This document shows, piece by piece, positions 17,353 through 25,184 of a stretch of DNA of 64,000 nt. How positions within the stretch are numbered: position 1 is the first letter of the stretch; each line of letters opens with the position of its first letter. Under the pieces are notes generated by a model. The model was not told the origin of the DNA, did not search any database, and was given only the letters and a program-made list of their open reading frames with translations. Made by a program: the position numbers and the translations under genes. This DNA is from Caulobacter zeae (GTDB taxonomy: Bacteria > Pseudomonadota > Alphaproteobacteria > Caulobacterales > Caulobacteraceae), in contig NZ_PJRS01000022.1 in the NCBI RefSeq assembly GCF_002858925.1, positions 248,001 to 312,000 of the forward strand, read 5' to 3'.

Positions 17353-18261
17353 ATGTTCGAACTCAGCCAGCTTCGCTGCTTCGTCGCCACCGCCGAAGAG
17401 CTGCATTTCGGCCGCGCCGCCCAGCGGCTGAACATGACCCAGCCGCCGCTGAGCCGGCAGGTGCAACTGCTCGAGCGCATCCTCGGCGTCACCCTGCTCG
17501 ACCGCACCAGCCGTTCGGTGCGCCTCACCCCGGCCGGCCGCGCCTTCCTGCTCGAGGCCCGCCGCATCCTGCGCCTGGCCGAGAGCGCGGCCCTGGCCAC
17601 CCGCCGCATCGCCAGCGGCGACGCCGGCCAGATCGCCATCGGCTTCACCGCCGTCTCCGGCTACAGCTTCCTGCCGCGCCTGGTGATCCTTTCGAACGCC
17701 CGCCTGCCCAACGCCGACCTGACCCTGCGCGAGATGGTCACCCGCGAGCAGGTCGAGGCGCTGCTGACCGGCCGTATCGACATCGGCCTGGTGCGCCCGC
17801 CGATGGACCGCGCCGAGTTCGCCACCGCCCGCGTGCTGAGCGAGCCCCTGGTGGCCGCCCTGCCCAACGGCGACCCTCGCCTGGTCAAGGCCAGCCTGAC
17901 CCTGGCCGACTTCGACGCCGGCCCGCTGATCATGTATTCGCCGGAAGGCGCGGGCTATTTCTACAACATGCTGACCACCCTGTTCGACGCCCACGGCGTG
18001 GCCCCGAACTACGTGCAGCACGTCACCCAGATCCACTCGATGCTGGCCCTCGTGCATGCAGGCCTGGGGGCGGCGATCGTGCCGGAGTCGGCCATGAGCC
18101 TGCACTTCGACGACGTGCAGTTCCGCCCCGTCGAGACCACGCCCGACCGGCCGGTCGAGCTCTACATGGCCTGGCGCAAGGACAACGAGAGCCCGATCCT
18201 TCAGACCTTCATCGACCTTTGCCTGGCCGAGGCCTCGCCGGCGGATCCGGACGGGCGCTGA
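17353..18261 (+). CDS. LysR-family transcription regulator
   Basis: 302 residues. The N-terminal winged helix-turn-helix is clear (LSQLRCFVATAEELHFGRAA, then LNMTQPPLSRQVQLLE and FLLEARRIL), followed by a two-lobe effector domain with IDIGLVRPP and VHAGLGAAIVPES. ATG at 17353 is chosen because the conserved helix begins five residues later; an upstream in-frame ATG at 17251 would add unlike sequence. It lies between kdgD and the esterase gene, in the same direction, and is the best candidate to control the glucarate genes. The effector is unknown; glucarate or galactarate is inferred. Confidence 0.9.
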   Translation: MFELSQLRCFVATAEELHFGRAAQRLNMTQPPLSRQVQLLERILGVTLLDRTSRSVRLTPAGRAFLLEARRILRLAESAALATRRIASGDAGQIAIGFTAVSGYSFLPRLVILSNARLPNADLTLREMVTREQVEALLTGRIDIGLVRPPMDRAEFATARVLSEPLVAALPNGDPRLVKASLTLADFDAGPLIMYSPEGAGYFYNMLTTLFDAHGVAPNYVQHVTQIHSMLALVHAGLGAAIVPESAMSLHFDDVQFRPVETTPDRPVELYMAWRKDNESPILQTFIDLCLAEASPADPDGR

Positions 18262-18315
18262 CGCCCCCCCTCCCGTCGGCCGCCGCGGCCCAACGATAAA
18301 AGACGGGAGAACACC

Positions 18316-19881
18316 ATGACCCTCGATCGCCGCGCCGTGCTGGCCGGAGCCGTCGCGCTCGCCGCGCCCCTGAAGGTCAACGCCGCCGGCCCCGCCGCTC
18401 CGGTCGCGACCACCACGGCGGGCCGGGTGCGCGGCGCCGAGGTCGACGGCATCACGGTCTTCAAGGGCGTGCGCTACGGCGCCGACACCTCGGCCCGGCG
18501 TTTCCAGCCGTCCGAAGCGCCCCAGCCCTGGAAGGGGATCGCCGACGCCCTGGCCTATGGCCCAGCCTCGCCGCAGCTGAAGACCGACGAGCCGACCTCC
18601 GAGGACTGCCTCTTCCTCAACATCTGGACCCCGGGCCTGGCCGATGGGCGCAAGCGACCGGTGATGTTCTATGTGCATGGCGGCGCCCACGCCAACGGTT
18701 CGGGCTCCAGCCCGCTCTATGACGGGACCTGGCTGGCGAAGACATATGACGTGGTGGTGGTGACGGTGAACCACCGCCTCAACGCCTTCGGCTACAGCTA
18801 TCTCGCCCGCCTGGGCGGGCCCGAGCTGGCCGACAGCGGCAATGCCGGCAATCTCGACCTGATCCTGGCCCTGCAATGGGTGCGCGACAACATCGAAGCC
18901 TTTGGCGGCGATCCGGGAAACGTCACGACCTTCGGCCAGTCGGGCGGCGGGGCCAAGTGCGTGACCCTGATGGCCATGCCGCGCGCGGCGGGCCTCTACC
19001 ACAAGGTCGCGACCATGAGCGGCCAGCACGTGACCGCCATGGGGCCGATCCACGCCACCATCCGCGCCCGCGCCTTCATGGAAAAACTGGGCCTGAAGCC
19101 CGGCGAGACCCACAAGCTGAAGAGCCTTCCCGCGGCCCAGCTGGTCGAGGCCCTGAAGATGCGCGACCCGCTGGAGCGCAAGGGCGGCATCGTCTTCTGG
19201 TCGGTGGTGGACCACGGGGTGCTGCCGCGCCACCCGTTCTATCCGGACGCCCCGCGCGAGAGCGGCCACATCCCGATGATCATCGGCAACACCCACGACG
19301 AGACCAAGGCCTTCCTCGGTGGGGATCCCAAGAACTTCGCCCTGACCTGGGACGAGCTGCCGGGCCGGCTGGAGAACGAGCTCGTCCTCGACATGTCGCC
19401 CGAATACCTGGTCGGCCGCTATCGGGCGCTCTATCCGCAGGCCAGCCCGTCGGACCTCTTCTTCGCCATCACCACGGCCGGACGCTCGTGGCCGGGCCAC
19501 CTGATCCAGGCCGAGCAACGGGCCCGCATCGGCGCCCCGGTCTGGATGTACCAGCTGGACTTCGGCGCCCAGACCGATCCCCGGATGGGCGCCTACCACA
19601 GCTACGACATCGCGCTGGTGTTCGGCACGCTGGACGCCAAGGGCTCGATGACCGGCACGGGCCCGGCGGCGACGAAGGTGCGCGACCAGATGAGCGCCGC
19701 GTTCGCCGCGTTCGCGCGAACGGGCGACCCCAACTGCGCGGCGATCCCCGCCTGGGAGCCATACACCCTGCCGCGCCGGCCGACCCTGGTGGTCAACGAG
19801 ACCTCGGCGATGGTGGACGATCCGCGCAAGGAAGAGCGCGAGATCTTCGCGGTCGCGCCGTTCATGAAGGAAGGAACCTAG
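18316..19881 (+). CDS. Secreted type B carboxylesterase
   Basis: 521 residues, alpha/beta hydrolase of the carboxylesterase/para-nitrobenzyl esterase family. The N-terminus TLDRRAVLAGAVALAAPLKV looks like a Tat or Sec signal. Motifs: SEDCLFLNIWTPG (family signature), MFYVHGGAH (oxyanion loop), TFGQSGGGAK with the nucleophile serine, the acid in GNTHDETKAF and the histidine in GAYHSYDIALVFG. It hydrolyses carboxylic esters. Location after kdgD and the LysR gene suggests removal of ester groups from a uronate-containing plant compound, but this is inference. It ends just before a repeat element. Confidence 0.88.
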   Translation: MTLDRRAVLAGAVALAAPLKVNAAGPAAPVATTTAGRVRGAEVDGITVFKGVRYGADTSARRFQPSEAPQPWKGIADALAYGPASPQLKTDEPTSEDCLFLNIWTPGLADGRKRPVMFYVHGGAHANGSGSSPLYDGTWLAKTYDVVVVTVNHRLNAFGYSYLARLGGPELADSGNAGNLDLILALQWVRDNIEAFGGDPGNVTTFGQSGGGAKCVTLMAMPRAAGLYHKVATMSGQHVTAMGPIHATIRARAFMEKLGLKPGETHKLKSLPAAQLVEALKMRDPLERKGGIVFWSVVDHGVLPRHPFYPDAPRESGHIPMIIGNTHDETKAFLGGDPKNFALTWDELPGRLENELVLDMSPEYLVGRYRALYPQASPSDLFFAITTAGRSWPGHLIQAEQRARIGAPVWMYQLDFGAQTDPRMGAYHSYDIALVFGTLDAKGSMTGTGPAATKVRDQMSAAFAAFARTGDPNCAAIPAWEPYTLPRRPTLVVNETSAMVDDPRKEEREIFAVAPFMKEGT

Positions 19882-19885
19882 GGGG

Positions 19886-20030
19886 CTAAAGGAACCTCCC
19901 CCTGTGGGGGAGGCGATGGCGTAGCGATCGGTGGGGGGCGGTGATGATCTTCCGATACCTCGAAAGCTGAAAACGCCCCCCTCCGGCCCTCCGGGCCACC
20001 TCCCGCAGAGGGGGAGGATCTTGAATGGCG
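19886..20030. repeat. Dispersed GC-rich intergenic repeat, family A, copy 1
   Basis: Composite of short inverted repeats: CCTCCCCCTGTGGGGGAGG near 19890, then GAAAGCTGAAAACGCCCCCC followed by TCCGGCCCTCCGGGCCACC and AGAGGGGGAGGATCTTGA. The same modules recur at 33195-33420 (partly inverted) and 37026-37165. It lies between the convergent esterase and beta-helix genes and may act as a bidirectional terminator. Confidence 0.8.
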
Positions 20031-20048
20031 GGAGCCGTCGCGAAGCGT

Positions 20049-21563
20049 CTACCGCCCCAACGCGACCGCCGCCGAGAACGCCGAGGTCGCCCCAGCCGCC
20101 GTGGTGACCGTCGCGGTGATCGCCGAGCCGGCCGCCGCACCATCGACCTGGCCCTCGAAAGCCGCCCGCCCCTGGCCGTCGGCGAGCGCCTGCACCGTGC
20201 CCAGATAGCGCTCGCCCTCGCCCCCCCCCTTGGGACTGGCGAACAGTTCGACGAACACCACGCCATTGGCCGGAGCCAGAGCCTCGCCCTTCACGGCGGT
20301 CTTGCCGCCCACCGCGCGAGCGGACGTCAACTTCGGCGGCTGGAGCCCGAACTGCGGCGCCGCATGGCACTTCTCCGGCGTATTCTTGGCTGTGCAGACC
20401 TGGGCCGCGCCGGCCTTGTCGAACACCACGCCCATGCCGCGCGAGCCGACGAAGCTGGCGTGCTCCAGTCCCGGCGGGCCGATGACGACGCCGCCGCGCG
20501 CCATGGCCGGATCGCAGGAGCCGCCGGCCGAGCACAGCCTGATCGGCTTGCCGTTGCCGAAGATCGCGTTCCGGCTGATGCGGTTGGCGGCGACCTTGGC
20601 CTCGGGCCGTACGGCTATGCCGATCCCGTTTCCACGGATCTGGTTGCCGGAGATCATGTTGCCTTCCCCGCTGACGCTGATCCCGAAGGCGTTGCCGGTG
20701 AAGACGTTGGCGCCGATGTAGTTGCGCGCGCCCCAGTTCAGTTGCAGCCCGTCGGAATAGTTGGCGAAGCGGTTGCCCACGACGGTGTTGTCGTTTCCCC
20801 ACAGGATCTCGATGCCTTGCGAGGGCTCCAGGTTGTCGGTCCCGCCGTCGAAGCTGTTGTCGGCGATCAGGTTGAAGGCCGCGCCGCGCGTCAGTTCCAG
20901 GCCGTCGCCGTTCTCGACGAAGGCGTTGCGCAAGACCTTGTTGTCGAGCGTGGTGTGCGAGGTCGAGCCGCCCTTGCCGTCGTCGCCGCTGAGCATCACG
21001 CCGGCGCCGCCGATGTTCCGCACGATGCGGTTGTCGGCGATCACCGCGTTCGAGGTGCGCAGCACCAGCACGCCGATGCAGAAGCCCCGGATCTCGAGCC
21101 CGCGCAGGGTCACGCCCCGGGTGTCGACCAATGCAAAACCCGGATTGCTGGCGGTGCGGACATTGGTCCCGTACTGGCCCTGGACCATGCCGGGGCAGGA
21201 CTTCAGGTCGCGCGGCAGATAGCCCGAGCCGTCGACCACGTTGTGGCCGCCGGTGCGGGCGAAGGCCTGGCCCTCGATGGCCACCGGCCCCTTGATCGGC
21301 GGCAGGGCCGATTTCAGCACGATGGCCTGGGCGGCGATCTCGATGCGGTAGCGGCCGGGCTCGGCGTTGCTGGTCTCGATCGCCCAGCGCAGCGAGCCCC
21401 TGGCGCCGTCGTCGGCGTCGCGGTCGACCAGCAGAAGCTCGGTCGCCGCCGCGCCCTGGGCCGGCCCGCCGGCGGCGACAGCCGCGATCGGCTTGGGGTC
21501 CTGGGCCAGGGCCGGCGAGGCCAGCAGGGCCGCGACGATCGCGGCGGACGCTACACGAACCAT
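20049..21563 (-). CDS. Secreted right-handed parallel beta-helix protein
   Basis: 504 residues with a signal peptide (ASAAIVAALLASPALAQ). DDGARGSLRWAIETSNAEPG at residues 50-70 resembles the CSLREA-type entrance of secreted beta-helix proteins. From about 150 to 350 come coil repeats with N and G spacing typical of NosD/pectate-lyase-like helices (VIADNRIVRNIGGAGV, NLIADNSFDGG, TVVGNRFANYSDGLQL, NMISGNQIRGNGIGI). A C-terminal Ig-like segment follows. ATG at 21563 has a perfect GGAGGGACCG site; a longer frame starting MVLILSLSKDE is repeat-derived. Such folds bind or cleave polysaccharide. No catalytic residues can be assigned by eye. Confidence 0.82.
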   Translation of the reverse strand: MVRVASAAIVAALLASPALAQDPKPIAAVAAGGPAQGAAATELLLVDRDADDGARGSLRWAIETSNAEPGRYRIEIAAQAIVLKSALPPIKGPVAIEGQAFARTGGHNVVDGSGYLPRDLKSCPGMVQGQYGTNVRTASNPGFALVDTRGVTLRGLEIRGFCIGVLVLRTSNAVIADNRIVRNIGGAGVMLSGDDGKGGSTSHTTLDNKVLRNAFVENGDGLELTRGAAFNLIADNSFDGGTDNLEPSQGIEILWGNDNTVVGNRFANYSDGLQLNWGARNYIGANVFTGNAFGISVSGEGNMISGNQIRGNGIGIAVRPEAKVAANRISRNAIFGNGKPIRLCSAGGSCDPAMARGGVVIGPPGLEHASFVGSRGMGVVFDKAGAAQVCTAKNTPEKCHAAPQFGLQPPKLTSARAVGGKTAVKGEALAPANGVVFVELFASPKGGGEGERYLGTVQALADGQGRAAFEGQVDGAAAGSAITATVTTAAGATSAFSAAVALGR

Positions 21564-21588
21564 CGGTCCCTCCATCTTGTCGTGCGGG

Positions 21589-21676
21589 TCCTCGTCCTTC
21601 GACAAGCTCAGGATGAGGACCAATTCAACGACCGCACAGTCGAAACCTCACCCTGAGCTTGTCGAAGGGCGAGGTT
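21589..21676. repeat. Dispersed repeat, family B, copy 1
   Basis: Inverted pair: CGTCCTTCGACAAGCTCAGG near 21593 and CCTGAGCTTGTCGAAGGGCG near 21652, about 40 bases apart. The same arrangement, with CAGGCTC for CAAGCTC, occurs at 28070-28153. When read as protein it gives the familiar false peptide LSLSKDE. It separates the beta-helix gene from the unknown secreted-protein gene. Confidence 0.85.
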
Positions 21677-21684
21677 GCGCCGGC

Positions 21685-23529
21685 TCAGACCACCCTGTCC
21701 CAGGGAAAGCTCAGCGTCGGCTGGTTGGCGTGGCGCTTCATCTTCAGGGTCAGGCGCGCGCCCGCGCCCGGCGCCAGGCGCAGGGTGAAGGCCGAGGCCT
21801 CGACCGCCTGGGGCGCGCCCTCGCCGATCGCGGCGCTCCGGATCTGGTGCTCGCCATAGGCGCCGCCCTGGATCGTCACGGTGCGCGGGGCCACCGGACT
21901 GAGATTGACCAGGCTGACCACCGTCTCGTCGTCGGTCAGGCGCTCGACCAGGGCCGCCACATCCTGCGGAACGCCGGCCCGGCGCCGTTCGGGATCGAAG
22001 TAGCGCAGGCGCGCATAGTGCAGCGCGCCGCCCTGCGAGGGCGAGGACTTCGACCACGGCGGCCGGGCGATATGGATGCCGCCCTCCATCAGCTGGATCA
22101 GGGCGGTGACGCTGGCCGGATTGATGTCGAGCGCGGCGTCGGCCAGACGGGTGTCGGGGGTCGAGCTATCCTCGCGCTGGGCCTGGGCCCGGGCGCGCAC
22201 CCGCTCCAGGTCGCCGCGCAAGGCCTTGGCAGGATAGGAGGCATCCTTGCCATCCAGCCAGTCGAGCCAGGGATGGGCCGCCGCGCGCGCGCGGTCCGAG
22301 CCCTTCATCGACAGGTACCAGATCTCCAGCCCGTTCAGCTGGTACTCGCCGGGCGCGTAGGCGTACCAGCCCTTGGGCCCGTACATCCGCGGGGTCGAGA
22401 CCTTGCCGTCCTCGACCTTCTTCTGGGCGTTGATGACGTCGTTCTGGCGACGCCACACGTCGAGATACTTGTCGTCGCCGGTCAGCAGGTAGGCGTTCAT
22501 GAAACCGACCACGGCGCGCGGCACGCGGTTGCGGTCCTCGCGCTGGCCGGTGTGCGGTGCCACCGGCGAGAAGCCCCAGCCGTAGGTTCCGCTCCACCAC
22601 CGGCCCTTGGGGACCTGGCCGTCGAGGCCGACCTTGCTGGGGATCACGTCGCCATTGGCCCGCGCCCGCTCGATCCAGCCGTCCACGTACTTGAGGATCC
22701 AGTCGCGGTACCTGGCCTCGTGGTCCAGCATGTAGGCGTTCATCACCAGGCTGGTGGCCTGCAGGTTCAGCGGGCTGTCGCCGACCACGTCGCCGTACTC
22801 GTCGTAGTGGCGCAGGGTCTCCTCGTACGAGCGCTCGCCGTGCTCCATGTAGAAGTGGGTCACGTCGAAGGGATCGCCGGCCCAGTCCAGGGGCGTGGCC
22901 TTGCGCAGCATCGGGCCCCGGCTGCCGGTGATCATGCTGCGGATGATGTTGAGCTTGGGATCATAGTTCGGCGTGGTGGGGTCCTCGCCGGTATAGAAGC
23001 CCGAGAACCTCTTCGCCCGCTCGCGGAAGCGCGGATCGTTGGGCGCCGACAACCCCAGCAGGTTGAACACCGACAGCCCCTCGGACAGGTGCTGCCAGTC
23101 GCTCATCACCGGGAATTCGCGGAAATACATGCCCTCGCGGGCGAACGACACGTCCTTGGTCTTGGCCGCCGTATACTGGCGGACATTGCCCTCGAAGGCC
23201 TTCTGGGCCAGCTCGAGCACCCGGTCGCCGGCGCCCAGGGCGTGCAGGGTCGGCCAGTCGTTGACGTTCTCGATGGCGTCGTCGGGGCCGTCGTTGGCGC
23301 CCCAGCGCTCGAAGGCCAGCAGGTAGCCGCGATCGTCGAAATAGCGGGCGAAGAAGGCCTCGCAGGCCGCCTCGTTGGCCTTGAGCAGTTCGCGTTGCAG
23401 CAGCGCCCATTCGGGCGCGGCCATCGGCGTCGTGACGGTCAGGGCGGCGGGCGCGGCGCCGGCCGCGCGGCCCACCCCTGCGAGAACCAGGGCCGAGGCG
23501 CCGGCCAGGACGTGGCGTCGAGAGAGCAT
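21685..23529 (-). CDS. Tat-secreted protein of unknown function in the glucarate locus
   Basis: 614 residues. The start MLSRRHVLAGASALVLAGVG is Tat-like (SRRHVLAG). The body is rich in Trp, Tyr and acidic pairs and appears largely helical (NDWPTLHALGAGDRVLELAQ, EFPVMSDWQHLSEGLSVFNL, VPRAVVGFMNAYLLTGDDKY), in the manner of alpha/alpha-barrel glycoside hydrolases or polysaccharide lyases. The last 150 residues look like a beta-sandwich (TVTIQGGAYGEHQI, FTLRLAPGAGARLTL). The ATG shares one base with the gudP stop (TGATG), so it is co-translated with the transporter. A carbohydrate-active enzyme is a fair inference; no family or catalytic residue was recognised. Confidence 0.8.
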   Translation of the reverse strand: MLSRRHVLAGASALVLAGVGRAAGAAPAALTVTTPMAAPEWALLQRELLKANEAACEAFFARYFDDRGYLLAFERWGANDGPDDAIENVNDWPTLHALGAGDRVLELAQKAFEGNVRQYTAAKTKDVSFAREGMYFREFPVMSDWQHLSEGLSVFNLLGLSAPNDPRFRERAKRFSGFYTGEDPTTPNYDPKLNIIRSMITGSRGPMLRKATPLDWAGDPFDVTHFYMEHGERSYEETLRHYDEYGDVVGDSPLNLQATSLVMNAYMLDHEARYRDWILKYVDGWIERARANGDVIPSKVGLDGQVPKGRWWSGTYGWGFSPVAPHTGQREDRNRVPRAVVGFMNAYLLTGDDKYLDVWRRQNDVINAQKKVEDGKVSTPRMYGPKGWYAYAPGEYQLNGLEIWYLSMKGSDRARAAAHPWLDWLDGKDASYPAKALRGDLERVRARAQAQREDSSTPDTRLADAALDINPASVTALIQLMEGGIHIARPPWSKSSPSQGGALHYARLRYFDPERRRAGVPQDVAALVERLTDDETVVSLVNLSPVAPRTVTIQGGAYGEHQIRSAAIGEGAPQAVEASAFTLRLAPGAGARLTLKMKRHANQPTLSFPWDRVV

Positions 23530-24845
23530 CAGGCCGCCTTCAGTTGCAGGCGCTGGATCTTCCCGACGATCAGGAAATAGGCCAGCACGGCGATCAGGCA
23601 GTGGGCGCCGACGAAGATCAACGCCCCGTCGAACGAGCCGGTGGCCTGGACGATGTAGCCGATGACGATCGGGGTCACGATGCCGGCGGTGTTGCCGAAG
23701 GTGTTGAAGACCCCGCCGGTCACGCCGGCCATCTCCTTGGGCGAGGTGTCCGACACCACCGCCCAGCCCAGCGACGCCACGCCCTTGCCGAAGAAGGCCG
23801 CGGCCATGATGACGATGACCAGCCACTCCTGCTCGACGTAGTTGCAGATGACGATGCAGGTGGCCAGGATCATGCCCAGCAGCAGCGGCGTCTTGCGGGC
23901 GATGTCGAGATTGCCGGTCTTCTTCAAGAGGTGGTCCGAGATCATCCCGCCCAGCAAGCCGCCGGCGAAGCCGCACAGGGCCGGCAGGGCGGCGGTGAAG
24001 CCCGCCTGCAGGATCGACAGCCCCCGCGCCTTGACCAGATAGATCGGGAACCAGGTGACGAAGAAGTAGGTCAGCACGTTGATGCAGTACTGGCCGATAT
24101 AGACGCCCAGCAGCATGCGGCTGGTCAGCACCTGCTTGACGTTGGCCCAGGTGAAGGCGGCGCCCGCATTGGCGGTCTTGTCCTCCATCCGCACCAGCCC
24201 GCCGCCGGCCTCGATATAGTCGAACTCGGCCTTGCTGATCTTCGGGTGCTCGACCGGGCTGTGGATCAGCTTGACGAAGAAGAAGGCCGCGACGATGCCG
24301 ATCGCGCCCATGACGAAGAACACCGACCGCCAGCCGAAGTCGTGGGCCAGCCAGCCCATCAGCGGCGCGAAGGCGACCAGCGAGAAGTACTGGGCCGAAT
24401 TGAAGATCGCCGAGGCCGTGCCGCGCTCCGAGCCCGGGAACCAGGCGGCCACGATGCGGGCGTTGGCCGGGAACGACGGCGCCTCGGCAAGGCCCACCAG
24501 GAAGCGCATGAAGAACAGGGCGACGGCGGCCGCCAGGCCGGTGAACACGCCCGAGAAGCCCTGCAGCAGGGTGAAGCTGGACCACAGCACCAGGGCGGCG
24601 GTGTAGATCTTCTTGGAACCGAAGCGGTCGAGCAGCGCCCCGCCGGGGATCTGGCCCAGCACATAGGCCCAGGCGAAGGCCGACATGATGTAACCCATGG
24701 CCACCGGATCGAGGCCCAGCTCCTTCGACGCCGACTGGCCGGCGATCGAGAAGGTCGCGCGGTCGGCGTAGTTGATCGTGGTGATGATGAAGAGCGTCGC
24801 GATGATCAGCCAGCGCACGCGGGTACGCCTGGTAGTGTCGGTCAT
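23529..24845 (-). CDS. gudP: D-glucarate/D-galactarate MFS transporter (GudP-like)
   Basis: 438 residues, twelve membrane helices, anion:cation symporter family. Long stretches agree with E. coli GudP/GarP: INYADRATFSIAG, AWAYVLGQIPGGALLDRFGS, FLVGLAEAPSFPANARIVAA, WFPGSERGTASAIFNSAQYF, LGVYIGQYCINVLTYFFVTW and IVTPIVIGYI. It imports glucarate or galactarate across the inner membrane. First gene of an operon with the unknown secreted protein; divergent from a TonB receptor. kdgD nearby supplies the matching catabolic step. Confidence 0.9.
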   Translation of the reverse strand: MTDTTRRTRVRWLIIATLFIITTINYADRATFSIAGQSASKELGLDPVAMGYIMSAFAWAYVLGQIPGGALLDRFGSKKIYTAALVLWSSFTLLQGFSGVFTGLAAAVALFFMRFLVGLAEAPSFPANARIVAAWFPGSERGTASAIFNSAQYFSLVAFAPLMGWLAHDFGWRSVFFVMGAIGIVAAFFFVKLIHSPVEHPKISKAEFDYIEAGGGLVRMEDKTANAGAAFTWANVKQVLTSRMLLGVYIGQYCINVLTYFFVTWFPIYLVKARGLSILQAGFTAALPALCGFAGGLLGGMISDHLLKKTGNLDIARKTPLLLGMILATCIVICNYVEQEWLVIVIMAAAFFGKGVASLGWAVVSDTSPKEMAGVTGGVFNTFGNTAGIVTPIVIGYIVQATGSFDGALIFVGAHCLIAVLAYFLIVGKIQRLQLKAA

Positions 24846-24928
24846 GGACGCTCTCCCTTGGCGCCGCTCTGTCGTCGGCGCTTTGGGAGGACGCTAAGCG
24901 GCGTCGGGGCCCAGGTCTAAGTCAAATC

Positions 24929-25070
24929 GCCTATGGACCGATCCACGGGCGACATGGATCGAACCGCGGTACGCATCGAAACCCAAGGCTGTCAAAGGAT
25001 CGCCCGCGCGCGAGGCGGCAGGCGCCGTTGCGGAAACCTGTGGATCGGTGCACATCGCGCATAGGTCCAT
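24929..25070. promoter_or_regulatory. Inverted motif pair between divergent gudP and TonB receptor promoters
   Basis: TATGGACC directly followed by GATCCAC at 24932-24946 is mirrored by GTGGATCGG (25040-25048) and GGTCCATA (25063-25070). The two sites are opposite in orientation and about 100 bases apart in the 339-base divergent region. This is the layout of an operator pair for a shared regulator, possibly with looping. The repeats are seen; the role and the regulator (the LysR protein nearby or another) are inferred. Confidence 0.5.
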
Positions 25071-25184
25071 ACCTGATTGGGATTGGCCCTCTGATCGAAC
25101 CCGTCCCTATGGTTCAGGCAACGAAGAAGCAGGCTCAGCCGGCTTCCAAAAGCGGCCCGCGCAGACGGGCATCGGGAGGGACAG

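Noticed and set aside
20049..21623. Longer start for the beta-helix protein (MVLILSLSKDE...)
   Set aside because: The added residues are encoded by a family B repeat. ATG at 21563 has a strong ribosome site and starts a normal signal peptide.
21685..24585. One 966-codon frame covering the unknown secreted protein and part of the transporter gene
   Set aside because: Its first 350 codons are an out-of-frame shadow of the gudP gene. The Tat signal at 23529 and the TGATG junction show that the real gene starts there.
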